A DNA stretch of 64,000 nt from Mastigocoleus sp. MO_188.B34. Its GTDB lineage: Bacteria; Cyanobacteriota; Cyanobacteriia; Cyanobacteriales; Nostocaceae. The position numbers and the translations under genes were made by a program. Positions 9,005 through 17,823 of the stretch are shown piece after piece (position 1 is the first letter of the stretch; every line of letters starts with the position of its first letter). The notes beneath the pieces are model-generated. The model was not told the origin of the DNA, ran no database searches, and saw nothing but the letters and a program-made list of their open reading frames with translations. The stretch spans positions 62,001 to 126,000 of the forward strand of contig NZ_JASJDK010000013.1 in assembly GCF_030065675.1 (NCBI RefSeq), in the 5' to 3' direction.

Positions 9005-10441
9005 ATGACACAACAAAGCTTTGGTGTGATTGGATTAGCTGTTATGGGAGAAAATATTGCTCTAAACGTAGAGCGTAATGGTTTCCCCATCGCTGTTTAC
9101 AATCGCTCTCGTGAGAAAACAGATGCTTTCATGGCTTCTCGTGCTGGAGGAAGAAATGTAAAAGCCGCGTTTGATTTAAAAGAATTTGTCGGCTCCTTAG
9201 AACGTCCCCGCAAAATTCTGGTAATGGTAAAAGCTGGTAGACCAGTAGACGCAGTTATTGAACAGTTAAAACCATTGTTAGATGAGGGTGACATTATCAT
9301 CGATGGTGGTAACTCTTTGTATGAAGATACTGAAAGACGCACCCGCGAACTGGAGCCCCAAGGTTTTAGATTTATTGGCATGGGTGTCAGTGGTGGTGAA
9401 GAAGGAGCCCTGAACGGTCCCTCATTGATGCCTGGAGGCACGGAAAGCTCCTATGAGTACCTTTCACCCATTTTGACCAAAATCGCCGCTCAGGTGGACG
9501 ATGGTCCTTGTGTTGCTTACTGTGGTCCTGGTGGTGCAGGACATTATGTCAAGATGGTGCACAATGGTATCGAATATGGTGATATGCAATTAATTGCAGA
9601 AGCATATGACCTGCTCAAAAATCTTGGCGGCTTGGATCACAAGCAATTACACGAAGTTTTTGCTGAGTGGAACACTACAGACGAATTGAATTCGTTCTTA
9701 ATTGAAATTACAGCCGATATCTTCCCCTACATTGATGAAGGTACTGGTTTACCATTAGTAGATCTAATTCTTGATGCTGCTGGACAAAAAGGAACTGGTC
9801 GTTGGACCGCAGTAAACGCTTTAGAACTGGGTGTTGCAATTCCTACCATCGGTGCAGCAGTAAATGCTCGGATTATGTCATCCTACAAACAAGAGCGAGT
9901 TGCAGCGTCTAAAGAACTTTCTGGTCCTAATGGTAAGTATCAAGGGCAGACCAAAGAATTCATCAAGATGGTACGGGATGCTCTTTACTGCTCGAAGATT
10001 TGCTCCTACGCTCAAGGGATGGCTTTACTTGCTAAAGCTTCTCAAGAATATAGCTACAACTTGAACCTGGGCGAAATGGCACGGATCTGGAAAGGAGGTT
10101 GTATTATTCGGGCTGGGTTCTTGAATAAGATTAAGAAAGCTTTTGACGAGAATTCCTCACTTGCAAACCTATTGTTAGCTCCTGAGTTTAAGCAAACAAT
10201 TCTTGACAGACAAAATGCTTGGCGCGAAGTGGTTTCCACTGCGGCTAAACTAGGAATTCCTGTTCCTGCATTTAGTGCTTCCTTAGATTACTTCGATAGC
10301 TATCGACGCGAGCGCCTACCTCAGAACCTCACCCAGGCTCAACGCGATTACTTCGGTGCACATACTTACTTGCGTACAGATAAAGAAGGAACTTTCCATA
10401 CCGAGTGGGTACCCATCGCCGAAGCTACTGCAGCAAAGTAA
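9005..10441 (+). CDS. gnd: 6-phosphogluconate dehydrogenase, decarboxylating
   Basis: The enzyme oxidatively decarboxylates 6-phosphogluconate to ribulose 5-phosphate with NADP+, in the oxidative pentose phosphate pathway. In cyanobacteria this is the main NADPH source in the dark and in heterocysts. The N-terminus [21 protein letters not shown] carries the dinucleotide-binding GxAxMG motif, and [11 protein letters not shown] and [20 protein letters not shown] are substrate-site hallmarks with catalytic Lys and Asn. The 478 residues are full length. The start at 9005 matches the usual family N-terminus. Two strong hairpins lie downstream. Confidence 0.97.
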   Translation: MTQQSFGVIGLAVMGENIALNVERNGFPIAVYNRSREKTDAFMASRAGGRNVKAAFDLKEFVGSLERPRKILVMVKAGRPVDAVIEQLKPLLDEGDIIIDGGNSLYEDTERRTRELEPQGFRFIGMGVSGGEEGALNGPSLMPGGTESSYEYLSPILTKIAAQVDDGPCVAYCGPGGAGHYVKMVHNGIEYGDMQLIAEAYDLLKNLGGLDHKQLHEVFAEWNTTDELNSFLIEITADIFPYIDEGTGLPLVDLILDAAGQKGTGRWTAVNALELGVAIPTIGAAVNARIMSSYKQERVAASKELSGPNGKYQGQTKEFIKMVRDALYCSKICSYAQGMALLAKASQEYSYNLNLGEMARIWKGGCIIRAGFLNKIKKAFDENSSLANLLLAPEFKQTILDRQNAWREVVSTAAKLGIPVPAFSASLDYFDSYRRERLPQNLTQAQRDYFGAHTYLRTDKEGTFHTEWVPIAEATAAK

Positions 10442-10552
10442 GATTGGCTTAAGTACAATCGATGACTGTTGTTCGAGCACTTCCAAGCCATTGTAATTGG
10501 TTCAATAGTTAACTATCAAAAGTTAGCCACGAACCTAAAATGGAAAAATAAT

Positions 10553-10573
10553 ATCCCCCATTACTTGGGGGAT
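10553..10573. terminator. Hairpin downstream of gnd
   Basis: ATCCCCCA and TGGGGGAT form a perfect 8-bp stem around TTACT. It lies 112 bases after gnd and is immediately followed by a second hairpin. No T-tract follows this one. Confidence 0.5.
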
Positions 10574-10586
10574 GTTAACGAACAAT

Positions 10587-10621
10587 AACCCCCGTTTGTA
10601 AAGATCTAAAAAACGGGGGTT
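10587..10621 (+). terminator. Strong inverted repeat, probable terminator after gnd
   Basis: AACCCCCGTTT and AAACGGGGGTT form a perfect 11-bp stem with a 13-base loop, about 146 bases downstream of gnd and ahead of an AT-rich stretch. It resembles a factor-independent terminator but lacks a long uninterrupted T-run. Confidence 0.6.
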
Positions 10622-11029
10622 AAATAAAATTTATAGTTTTTAGCAAATAACAATTAACCGGGATAAAGTCAAAGCGATAGACCGCATCTGTAAAGATTTT
10701 TACCACTACACCTGTATGGTGAATTCTGAGTGCTGAATTCTAAAAATTCTCAAAAAACTTGTTAACGGCATTATAAAAACTCATCAAAAAGCCTGCTAAT
10801 AGTCTACCAGTACTATATTGGCTTGATACTAAATATATTTTTTAATCAAAAGTTAAATTTCTTGTACCTAAAGTTAACTTTTTTGCTGTTATTACGTATA
10901 ATTTTAGACTAGTTAGTAATCTAGTATCTTAATAGAAAGAATTAAGAAATAAGTTGGGAGGCGATTTCATATATCAATCGGCTGATTTTTTTATGCCCAT
11001 TTTTGGAAACTCCGAAGAGTGACAATACC
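10622..11029. other. Intergenic, AT-rich
   Basis: No gene or repeat family is recognised between the gnd hairpins and the lipoprotein gene. It presumably holds the promoter of the latter. Confidence 0.4.
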
Positions 11030-11623
11030 ATGAAACACAGTATTATATCCCTAGGGCTTCTTGCATCTATTGGTTTAACTGGTTGTATCGAGCCAAAAGC
11101 TTTATCTTCGAAGTCTTCAAACTTTATTACATCTCGCTTACAGTCTGCCAAGTCCACAGCTTATGCCAAAATCGTTAAAAAACATGACAAGCCTGCTTAC
11201 ATCAAGGAATCTGTCAAAAAGTACTTAGAAAGTCACAAAGCTTCACCAGAAGATTCTCCTTTTACAACAGAATATATAGATCTAAATGGAGACAACATTA
11301 AAGATGCTTTAACCCTACTGAGTGGAGTACGCTTTTGTGGCTCGGGTGGTTGCACAATGCTCGTACATCAAGGAGTTGGAAACAAAAAATTCAAATTAAT
11401 CTCTGTAACCAGCCTAGTGAAAATACCAATCACAATAAATGACAGTAAGACAAGAGGTTGGAGAGACATAACTGTACAACATGCAAACCACATACTATTT
11501 TCAGAGAAAATAGAATTGAAATTTAATGGCAAAGGATACCCTAGCAATGCAGCAAAGGAACCTAAAGCCAATAGCAATGACTATTCTGGGGAAAAACTTA
11601 CTTTTCTTCAGACTGGTAATTGA
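11030..11623 (+). CDS. Lipoprotein of unknown function with Asp-rich FG-GAP-like turn
   Basis: Starting at the ATG at 11030 gives 197 residues with a signal peptide and lipobox LTGC (Cys about residue 19), so it is probably membrane-anchored. The mature part carries EYIDLNGDNIKDALTLL, a DxNxDxxxD calcium-binding-like turn seen in FG-GAP and dockerin-like proteins, followed by CGSGGCTMLV with two close cysteines and a WRDITV strand. The same combination occurs in uncharacterised periplasmic proteins of other bacteria. The function is not known. Confidence 0.65.
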   Translation: MKHSIISLGLLASIGLTGCIEPKALSSKSSNFITSRLQSAKSTAYAKIVKKHDKPAYIKESVKKYLESHKASPEDSPFTTEYIDLNGDNIKDALTLLSGVRFCGSGGCTMLVHQGVGNKKFKLISVTSLVKIPITINDSKTRGWRDITVQHANHILFSEKIELKFNGKGYPSNAAKEPKANSNDYSGEKLTFLQTGN

Positions 11624-11928
11624 TTTTACTGCTGTTTCTGTGTGATGTCAAGTGAATTAGCAGCTTTAAGATACGCATCTATTGTAGTATGACAAGAACT
11701 GTTTTAGAACGGTTAAGAAAACCCAGTGCTCGGATTTAAACATTAAGAACAATCTCAACCAAGGGCTGTTATAGGTGCTGTATCTGCTTTATATTAAATA
11801 GCAGGCGCAGCGCCGGATCCTGAACTTCTAGTATTGGCTGGGGTTTGAGTAAATAATGTTGTTGTGTGACTTTTTTTTGTGTGGGCTACGAACTAAAAAA
11901 TAAACAAAACTAAACGATGTTTGGCTTG
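11624..11928. other. Intergenic between convergent genes
   Basis: A 305-base spacer with no ORF. Positions about 11803-11815 contain GGCGCAGCGCC, a short palindrome. No terminator with a T-tract is evident. Confidence 0.4.
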
Positions 11929-12954
11929 TTAGTCACTCGCTATTTGAATTGAACTAAGGCTTTCTTCGTTCCAGACATAATCTTTCATGTCACTAGGCCA
12001 TGGTACCTCATCTGGATTTGCAATTTCTAATGTTTGATTTTTTAGTTTTTCATACAAGGTATTAAAATCACCGATCTCCATACTATTTTTGAGGAAAGTT
12101 TGACGAAGAAGCTCTGTAGTGAACATCATATTATGTGCTTCAAAACTACCTTGGGGAAATATGCGGGGAAAAATTAGGAAATTTATGTCATCTCGTTTAT
12201 ATTTGACTGCTTTTTGTGGTGTAATACCCAAGGTTTCTGGGACTATATCCCCTTCAATCGAAACCATGATATATTTTGGTCCTTTTGCCCAATCTTTGTA
12301 ACCGTTCCCAAAAGCGAAGACATTTATTACCTTATTCGTAACTTTCTCCCATTTTTCAGACCCAATTTGTCGCTGCTTAAGATTCCAAAATTTTGCATAC
12401 CGACCAATAAATTTTCTTCTAGCACGATGAATCCCTCGAGCTAATAGGATAGTCCCATGGCTATCGCCGGAAAAATTTACAGGTGTCTCGTTTTCTATGG
12501 CACTCAAAATCAGGCTTGTAGTATTGTTAATTGCCGGACTACCTGATAAGCCTATACGATGAATCGCAGCATCAACCCAGTCAAGAAGTGAATTAATGAA
12601 CCGAGAAATGGGATTTGTTCTAATAAAAGAAGAATTATTCAAGTTAGCAACTCCTGTTTTGAGAGTTACTGCATATCTGCGACTTCTTCTTGAAGACTCT
12701 TTTGCTACTTGACCGAGTCCAGGAATAAATATTGCAAATAGTTCTCCTCGATCGTTTTCTGGATAGTAAGTAATTTCTTGACTAATTGTTGCGATCGGAT
12801 TTGTATCAACTATGACATCATCAAAATCAAAAAATTCTTCACTACCAGGATTTTGTAACTGTCCGTCAAATTTTTTATCAGGGAATAAGGCTTCAAATGG
12901 CCATCGCCACCAATTTGATTTTACCTGTTGTGCTTTTTCTTTATTATTCATCAT
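11929..12954 (-). CDS. Alpha/beta-hydrolase-like protein, unknown substrate
   Basis: This 341-residue protein has FIPGLGQ (about residues 77-83), an oxyanion-hole-like strand end, and FSGDSHGTILLARG with the nucleophile-elbow pattern G-x-S-x-G (GDSHG, Ser165). Downstream VFAFGNGY and MVSIEGDIVPETLG could supply the acid, and FEAHNMMF the histidine. No signal peptide is seen. The order fits a lipase-like alpha/beta hydrolase, but the sequence is distant from any family I can name. It is a single gene flanked by AT-rich spacers and convergent with the lipoprotein gene. Confidence 0.6.
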   Translation of the reverse strand: MMNNKEKAQQVKSNWWRWPFEALFPDKKFDGQLQNPGSEEFFDFDDVIVDTNPIATISQEITYYPENDRGELFAIFIPGLGQVAKESSRRSRRYAVTLKTGVANLNNSSFIRTNPISRFINSLLDWVDAAIHRIGLSGSPAINNTTSLILSAIENETPVNFSGDSHGTILLARGIHRARRKFIGRYAKFWNLKQRQIGSEKWEKVTNKVINVFAFGNGYKDWAKGPKYIMVSIEGDIVPETLGITPQKAVKYKRDDINFLIFPRIFPQGSFEAHNMMFTTELLRQTFLKNSMEIGDFNTLYEKLKNQTLEIANPDEVPWPSDMKDYVWNEESLSSIQIASD

Positions 12955-13433
12955 ATTGTTTATTTTTTGATATGTATATTTTTCATAGATTCTACTGCTA
13001 AAAAATAGATTTAAAAATAACTTTTATGCAGCATTAAAATACTTTTAATCAATGAATAATTACTCTGTGTTAGAGTATACGATTAAGCTGTTTTTTTGTT
13101 ATTTATGAGTAATAGTAAATTATCTTGTGATTCAAAATATATATATGTATAAATTGGATAATAGATGATATAAATCTTATTTCGTAGTGATTTTTAATTT
13201 ATATAATCTGAATCCACTCTTCATTAATTTACCTTTAAATTAAGACGAAAGCATAATTCAATCACGAATTAGAAAATCTCAGGACTTACGCAACTACAAT
13301 TTGTCATTACGAGCGGAACGTAATGTAGATTTTGCGTAAGTCCTATTGATAATGGGTTATTTGTTTTTTCCATTACTTAAAACCGAATATATAATGTGAC
13401 GACAATAAGAACAAAGTGCGGTAGCCTGGTAAC
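12955..13433. other. Intergenic with a MITE-like element
   Basis: Very AT-rich spacer between divergent genes. Its recognisable content is the 64-base AGGACTTACG-bounded repeat at 13281-13344. Confidence 0.5.
13281..13344. repeat. AGGACTTACGCAA-bounded small inverted-repeat element (copy 1)
   Basis: A 64-base element starting AGGACTTACGCAACTACAA and ending TTGCGTAAGTCCT, giving perfect terminal inverted repeats of at least 12 bases. The interior holds a GTCATTACGAGCGGAACGTAATG inverted segment, split here across the loop. Related elements lie at 31018-31140, 58672-58871 and 63511-63614. The size and ends suggest a non-autonomous miniature element. Confidence 0.8.
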
Positions 13434-13784
13434 ATGAATTACGAAACAGCGCGCAAATTACTGATTTCTCAAACAGTCAGCCTTGAAGATAATGCTGATG
13501 CCTTAATTGCACGGATGCAACAAGGTAAACCACCTGTTCCAGGTCAAGTTACATCTATTTTGTTAGCTCTAAAGGTACTGCACGAAAATTTGAAAGATTC
13601 TAAAACTTTAGATAGAGAACTTGCATATAGCTTGTATAAATTGACAGTCAGTCCCCAGAAACTATTTGCAGCAGGCTACAAAGCAGGTATTAATTGGCCA
13701 CCACTGCTCAAGGAAGATTTATTAAGAATTGGCAGTGGCTGCGAAAATATATTTTCTGGTATTTGGCAACAAATTGAATATTAA
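13434..13784 (+). CDS. Conserved cyanobacterial hypothetical protein
   Basis: A soluble, mainly helical protein of 116 residues with the phrases GKPPVPGQVTSILLALKVLHE and LDRELAYSLYKLT, which I recognise as typical of a short protein conserved in cyanobacteria. Some entries of this family carry misleading transferred names (for example dethiobiotin synthetase), but nothing in the sequence supports an enzyme. Its last four bases overlap the convergent gene at 13781. The function is unknown. Confidence 0.65.
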   Translation: MNYETARKLLISQTVSLEDNADALIARMQQGKPPVPGQVTSILLALKVLHENLKDSKTLDRELAYSLYKLTVSPQKLFAAGYKAGINWPPLLKEDLLRIGSGCENIFSGIWQQIEY

Positions 13785-14371
13785 CGACTCTGCAACTCAG
13801 TTTTCAGTTTTTCCAAATCACTTTTCAGCAAAACTGTAATTTTTCCGAAGTAAGCTTTGCCATTTTTGGGTTGAGCAACTTCTACCCAATAAGCAAAGCG
13901 ATCGCCGATCCTGAGTTCTCCTTGTAAAGCTTCCCGGATTGGAGTTTTGGCAAAGCGAGCTGAGTTAATTACGCTTTGGTTGGGATATTCATAAACTTTA
14001 TCAGAGCGATTGTAGTCTTGATAGATATCTAAGCCGTAAATTACTCGCAAAGATTCTTTTAAACGTTGGAATGACATACCATTAATGGCGTCATACATAG
14101 TAATTCGTTCGCTACGAATTTTACTCCGATTAGTGGGTACTCCAACTTTGCCGGGAGCTAATACAGAAGAAAGAAAACTAAATCTTTGGGCTGCTGTATC
14201 GCTTTTTTTTACAAATAATCGTTCTCCACTCCTTGGTTGTAGAGTAGGATGTGCTTTAATCCAGGTACTAACTTTTTCTACCGCTTCCCCTGGTAAAGCA
14301 TGAGCTTGGGAATTAAATATTAATAAGGACAAAGAGAAACTAAAAAAACTGAGCAGGGATTTATTTCGCAT
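13781..14371 (-). CDS. Secreted hypothetical protein
   Basis: The 196 residues begin with a clear signal peptide (SLLSFFSFSLSLLIFNSQAHA, cut near residue 26). The mature protein has no Cys and no motif I recognise. It contains ERITMYDAINGMSFQRLKESLRVIYGLD and ends in a charged helix SDLEKLKTELQSR. It is tail-to-tail with the preceding small gene (4-base overlap of stop regions) and probably transcribed alone. Confidence 0.65.
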   Translation of the reverse strand: MRNKSLLSFFSFSLSLLIFNSQAHALPGEAVEKVSTWIKAHPTLQPRSGERLFVKKSDTAAQRFSFLSSVLAPGKVGVPTNRSKIRSERITMYDAINGMSFQRLKESLRVIYGLDIYQDYNRSDKVYEYPNQSVINSARFAKTPIREALQGELRIGDRFAYWVEVAQPKNGKAYFGKITVLLKSDLEKLKTELQSR

Positions 14372-14525
14372 TTGCTTTTTCAGACTAATGATGTAGTATC
14401 CTGTCGTTCTTAATTAGCTAATTTAGAATTGCTAATTTCAATCCCGAATAGCCAATTGCGGGAATACAATCATAGTTTTCCCTGGTTAGCAAGATTTATT
14501 TATGTTCAAGTACAAGATTTATAGA

Positions 14526-15290
14526 TTAAGCAAACATTAAACTACTACTCCAAAGGAGAATATAGACCGTAACTCCTGCTAAAAACCAATGCAAGCGAGA
14601 AGTTTTTGGAGCAGGTAATTCTTCATAAAAAACGTTAAACATAATTGATCCTGCCAAAAAAGCAATGAGCAGGTCGGAGATTAATTTATTTTCTTGCTCG
14701 ACTACAATATCTAGACAAAAAGTAATAGTAATTGTCCCAATCAAAAAATAGCGACTCCAACTAAAAAGCTCGCCATATTTTTTAGATAACTGATGATTGT
14801 TATGAAGTAAATGAAAACCGATGGCGATCAAATAAGGAAAGTTAGAAGTTATAAGACTACTAGCACGTTCTGGGATGGTATAAATTAACAAGCCATTATA
14901 TAAACAATAAAAAAATAACTCAACTCCAAAAATGAAGAGATATTGAGATTGTTGTTTATTATTTGTTTTCCAAACTAAACTTTGTAAACTATAAAAAATT
15001 AGGAAACCAATAAGAACGACAATATGAATTGAATGTCCCATCAATTCTTCAGCGGTTTCTAATTCTGGCAATAAGTTCATAAATACATAGGATATTGCCA
15101 TCCCTCCACTGAACGATGCCGCAAGATATTCTGAGCGATAAAGGAGTTTATGAAGAGGTTTTGACCAAATATGAATTGCTGCAAAACCCAAAGTTATTGT
15201 TAGAGTTGATAGAATTGTTACTAAATCATTATGAGAAACTTCACTGGTTGTAACTGATGAAGCTATTACATTTAAATTGGGAAACATCAC
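14526..15290 (-). CDS. Polytopic membrane protein, ZIP-like
   Basis: The protein has 254 residues with about seven hydrophobic helices. The segment YLAASFSGGMAISYVFMNLLPELE resembles the ZIP metal-transporter helix that ends in LLPE, and IAIGFHLLHNNHQLSKKYG has the histidine-bearing IGFHxxxxxH-like pattern of a second ZIP helix. The classic ZIP metal-site motifs are incomplete, so it may be a divergent ZIP relative rather than a proven transporter. It stands between unrelated genes. Confidence 0.5.
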   Translation of the reverse strand: MMFPNLNVIASSVTTSEVSHNDLVTILSTLTITLGFAAIHIWSKPLHKLLYRSEYLAASFSGGMAISYVFMNLLPELETAEELMGHSIHIVVLIGFLIFYSLQSLVWKTNNKQQSQYLFIFGVELFFYCLYNGLLIYTIPERASSLITSNFPYLIAIGFHLLHNNHQLSKKYGELFSWSRYFLIGTITITFCLDIVVEQENKLISDLLIAFLAGSIMFNVFYEELPAPKTSRLHWFLAGVTVYILLWSSSLMFA

Positions 15291-15469
15291 TAAATATAAA
15301 TCATTTAATAGTTATTGAAATAAAATATTTATTTTTTATATTAAATCCGTATATTATAAACTTTATATTTTCAACTTTATTAAAAAAATACTGATTTACA
15401 GTTACTATAATCTAGAAATTTAAGTAGCCAAAATGTATTAATCTAGTCAATTAAATATAGAGAAATAAT

Positions 15470-15500
15470 AAGAAGGGGTAATAACAAATAACCCCTTCTT
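15470..15500 (-). terminator. Terminator of the 15.5-29 kb minus-strand island
   Basis: AAGAAGGGGT and ACCCCTTCTT form a perfect 10-bp stem with an 11-base loop. It lies 34 bases downstream of the last gene of the island on its strand. Confidence 0.75.
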
Positions 15501-15534
15501 AGTTAACTTAAATTACCTTAAAGAAAATTAGTTT

Positions 15535-17679
15535 TTAAACTAAGTCAATTTCTTGATTCAACTCACTATCTTGAATGCCTTGCTTCACCTTACCTTTTGC
15601 TCCAGATACGGTGATGCTAAAATCAGAACCTGCTTTCTGTTTGTAGAAAAGTAAATATCTTAGGGCTTCCGATGAAATGGAATCTAAGTCTTCCATATTT
15701 AAAACCACCCCTTTCAAACCATAGTTTTTCTCTAGCTTTTCTTTAAGATATTTAAGAGTGCTTGGTTCTAGAGAACCAGATAGATTTAATTTAGCTACTC
15801 CATCAGTCACTTCCATTAAATCTGCATCAAAATTAAGGTCAGTAGGTGTAATACAAACTCTAACCTTAATGTCTTTTTGGTCACTTGGTAAGGTAACGGT
15901 GAGATTCTTGGCATCGAAATTATCGTAAGCATGACCGTTAATCCATACTTGACTAATGCGAATGCTACCAGGAGGTAAAATATCTGGAGCTACTCTGAGA
16001 ATATTATCTGGGAAAGCACCGGGCATGGGTTTAAAGAAGAAATCCATTGGTTCTTTCTTGATCAGCAAGTTAGTGTAAACTGCTGCCAAGTAGCACAATT
16101 CAAAGGAGTGATATCCAGCCATTGAATGACTGCCTTTTTCCCTTTCTGTACCTAAAGCGTAAGGCTGTCCATTGGCTAGAACGTTGAAATATACACCTCC
16201 TGAGATAGTATCGAGGAACCAAGCATTGTAGAAAGAACTTCCTTCCCTACCAAAGCGCAAAAAGTCAGGATTATCTTTATACACACCAGCCATTATGTAG
16301 TAGGCTAGAATACCCTGTTCCTGTTGCCACCAGGCTTTGCGATCGTGCCAGACTAAACGATGGAATTTTTCACCAGGGGCTAAGACTCGCTCCATAACGT
16401 CATACCAACCACCACGCTGGCGATCGCTACCAACATTAGGTATAATCCCACCAATTTTTTCAGCTAAGTTTTTATAATTTGCTTTAGCTCTGAGGCTATA
16501 CATCCGAGTTAAGTTCCAGGCAATTTTGAGGTTGTGACCGACAACTGCGCGATTTTGCTGCCATCCCCAAGTTTGGTCTTTTGTCCAATCTGCAAAAAAC
16601 TTTTCTTGTACGAAGGGACTTTCATCGTAGTCGGGAAAATGAGCGGTAATAGTATCAAAAGTATATTCGAGGAAATCAGAATACTCTTTTTTACCTGTAG
16701 CTAACCAAAGATTGATCAGGTAAGCTGGAGCATGGTCGCCGACAGAATTCCAATTTTTTTTAGCTTTATTTTGTCCTAAGGAATCGCTATAGGGACTCAA
16801 GGTAATTGGGTCTATGTGAGAAAAATAGCCACCCTTATCACTTTTATCTTTAAAGAAGCGATCGAATAAAGAAATTGTCCCCTTAACATCGTTCATGATA
16901 CGAGGATCGCCAGTAATCCGATAGGTTTGGGTGGGACCTGCTAGGGCGTAAATTTGCTCGTAACAAGGAATTGCATGGTAGTCATCCCCAAATTCGGAAG
17001 TAAACAGCTTATGCTCCGTACCATCTTCTTGGATATCTACACCATGATACCAATAGCAAATACCTTCGCTTTTGTCTTGGAAGCGCATATGCTCCCGGAG
17101 ATAATCCGTTCCTTTGCGGGCTGCTTCTAAATAACGATCTTCTCCTGTCATTAGATAAGCTGAAGCAAAGCCATAGACTAGACGAGAAATAGTATCGGTT
17201 TCTTGTCGTCCTGATTTTTGTTTTTGCCCAGTAAGAGTTAATTCGGTGCGATATTTGGAATAATCAATTTCTTCGCCTTCTTTGACGCCAAACTCAGCTT
17301 CGAGGTAAAAGTCAGCGAGTTGTTTAATTTGATTAATCCACCAGTCTTGGGCTTCAAAGCGATATTCACTATCACTGCGACCGAGGAAGACAATATGCTT
17401 GGCTTCAAACTTATATTCGTCATTAGCACCATCGGGATAAAAGATACCGTAAACAAATAAATAACGATTGGGACTGAGCATTTCTCTTATTTGCCCAGTA
17501 GCATCGTGATAAGCTTCTCCCAAGTTACGTACTAACTCTGCGTAGACGGTAGGAGTGATATAAACTAAGAATTCTCTACCATCGGAAGTTTTTAAGCCAA
17601 AAGTATCTTTATTTGCATCATACTGGGTCACATACCCAGCAATTAGGTCAGAAAAAGGAAATTCTATTCTTTTAGTCAT
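15535..17679 (-). CDS. AGE-epimerase-like (alpha/alpha)6-barrel protein with C-terminal STAS-like domain
   Basis: A multidomain protein of 714 residues. Residues about 1-110 form a beta-rich domain (SDLIAGYVTQYDANKDTFGLK). Residues about 115-560 resemble N-acylglucosamine 2-epimerase/cellobiose-epimerase barrels, with repeated Trp-rich helices and WQQNRAVVGHNLKIAWNL, the family's conserved H-N-L-K motif. A short beta region follows (about 570-620). The last 90 residues look like a STAS domain: VAKLNLSGSLE, then GVVLNMEDLDSISSEALRYLL, where the Ser pair matches the phosphorylatable Ser/Thr of SpoIIAA-type antagonists. The ATG at 17679 is preferred to a TTG at 17724, although neither has a strong ribosome site. 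It ends the minus-strand island, 145 bases after glgX. Sugar substrate and partner kinase are unknown. Confidence 0.65.
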   Translation of the reverse strand: MTKRIEFPFSDLIAGYVTQYDANKDTFGLKTSDGREFLVYITPTVYAELVRNLGEAYHDATGQIREMLSPNRYLFVYGIFYPDGANDEYKFEAKHIVFLGRSDSEYRFEAQDWWINQIKQLADFYLEAEFGVKEGEEIDYSKYRTELTLTGQKQKSGRQETDTISRLVYGFASAYLMTGEDRYLEAARKGTDYLREHMRFQDKSEGICYWYHGVDIQEDGTEHKLFTSEFGDDYHAIPCYEQIYALAGPTQTYRITGDPRIMNDVKGTISLFDRFFKDKSDKGGYFSHIDPITLSPYSDSLGQNKAKKNWNSVGDHAPAYLINLWLATGKKEYSDFLEYTFDTITAHFPDYDESPFVQEKFFADWTKDQTWGWQQNRAVVGHNLKIAWNLTRMYSLRAKANYKNLAEKIGGIIPNVGSDRQRGGWYDVMERVLAPGEKFHRLVWHDRKAWWQQEQGILAYYIMAGVYKDNPDFLRFGREGSSFYNAWFLDTISGGVYFNVLANGQPYALGTEREKGSHSMAGYHSFELCYLAAVYTNLLIKKEPMDFFFKPMPGAFPDNILRVAPDILPPGSIRISQVWINGHAYDNFDAKNLTVTLPSDQKDIKVRVCITPTDLNFDADLMEVTDGVAKLNLSGSLEPSTLKYLKEKLEKNYGLKGVVLNMEDLDSISSEALRYLLFYKQKAGSDFSITVSGAKGKVKQGIQDSELNQEIDLV

Positions 17680-17823
17680 GGATTTATTTGTGAAGTTTTG
17701 TTTTTGAAATTCAACTGAGTGCAAGACAAATGAAGTGAGAATTGGAGATCTAGATCGACAAAGAATTGGGAAAAACGAGAAAATTGGTAGATGACTAAAA
17801 CGCTAGCCGCTAACGCCAATCCC

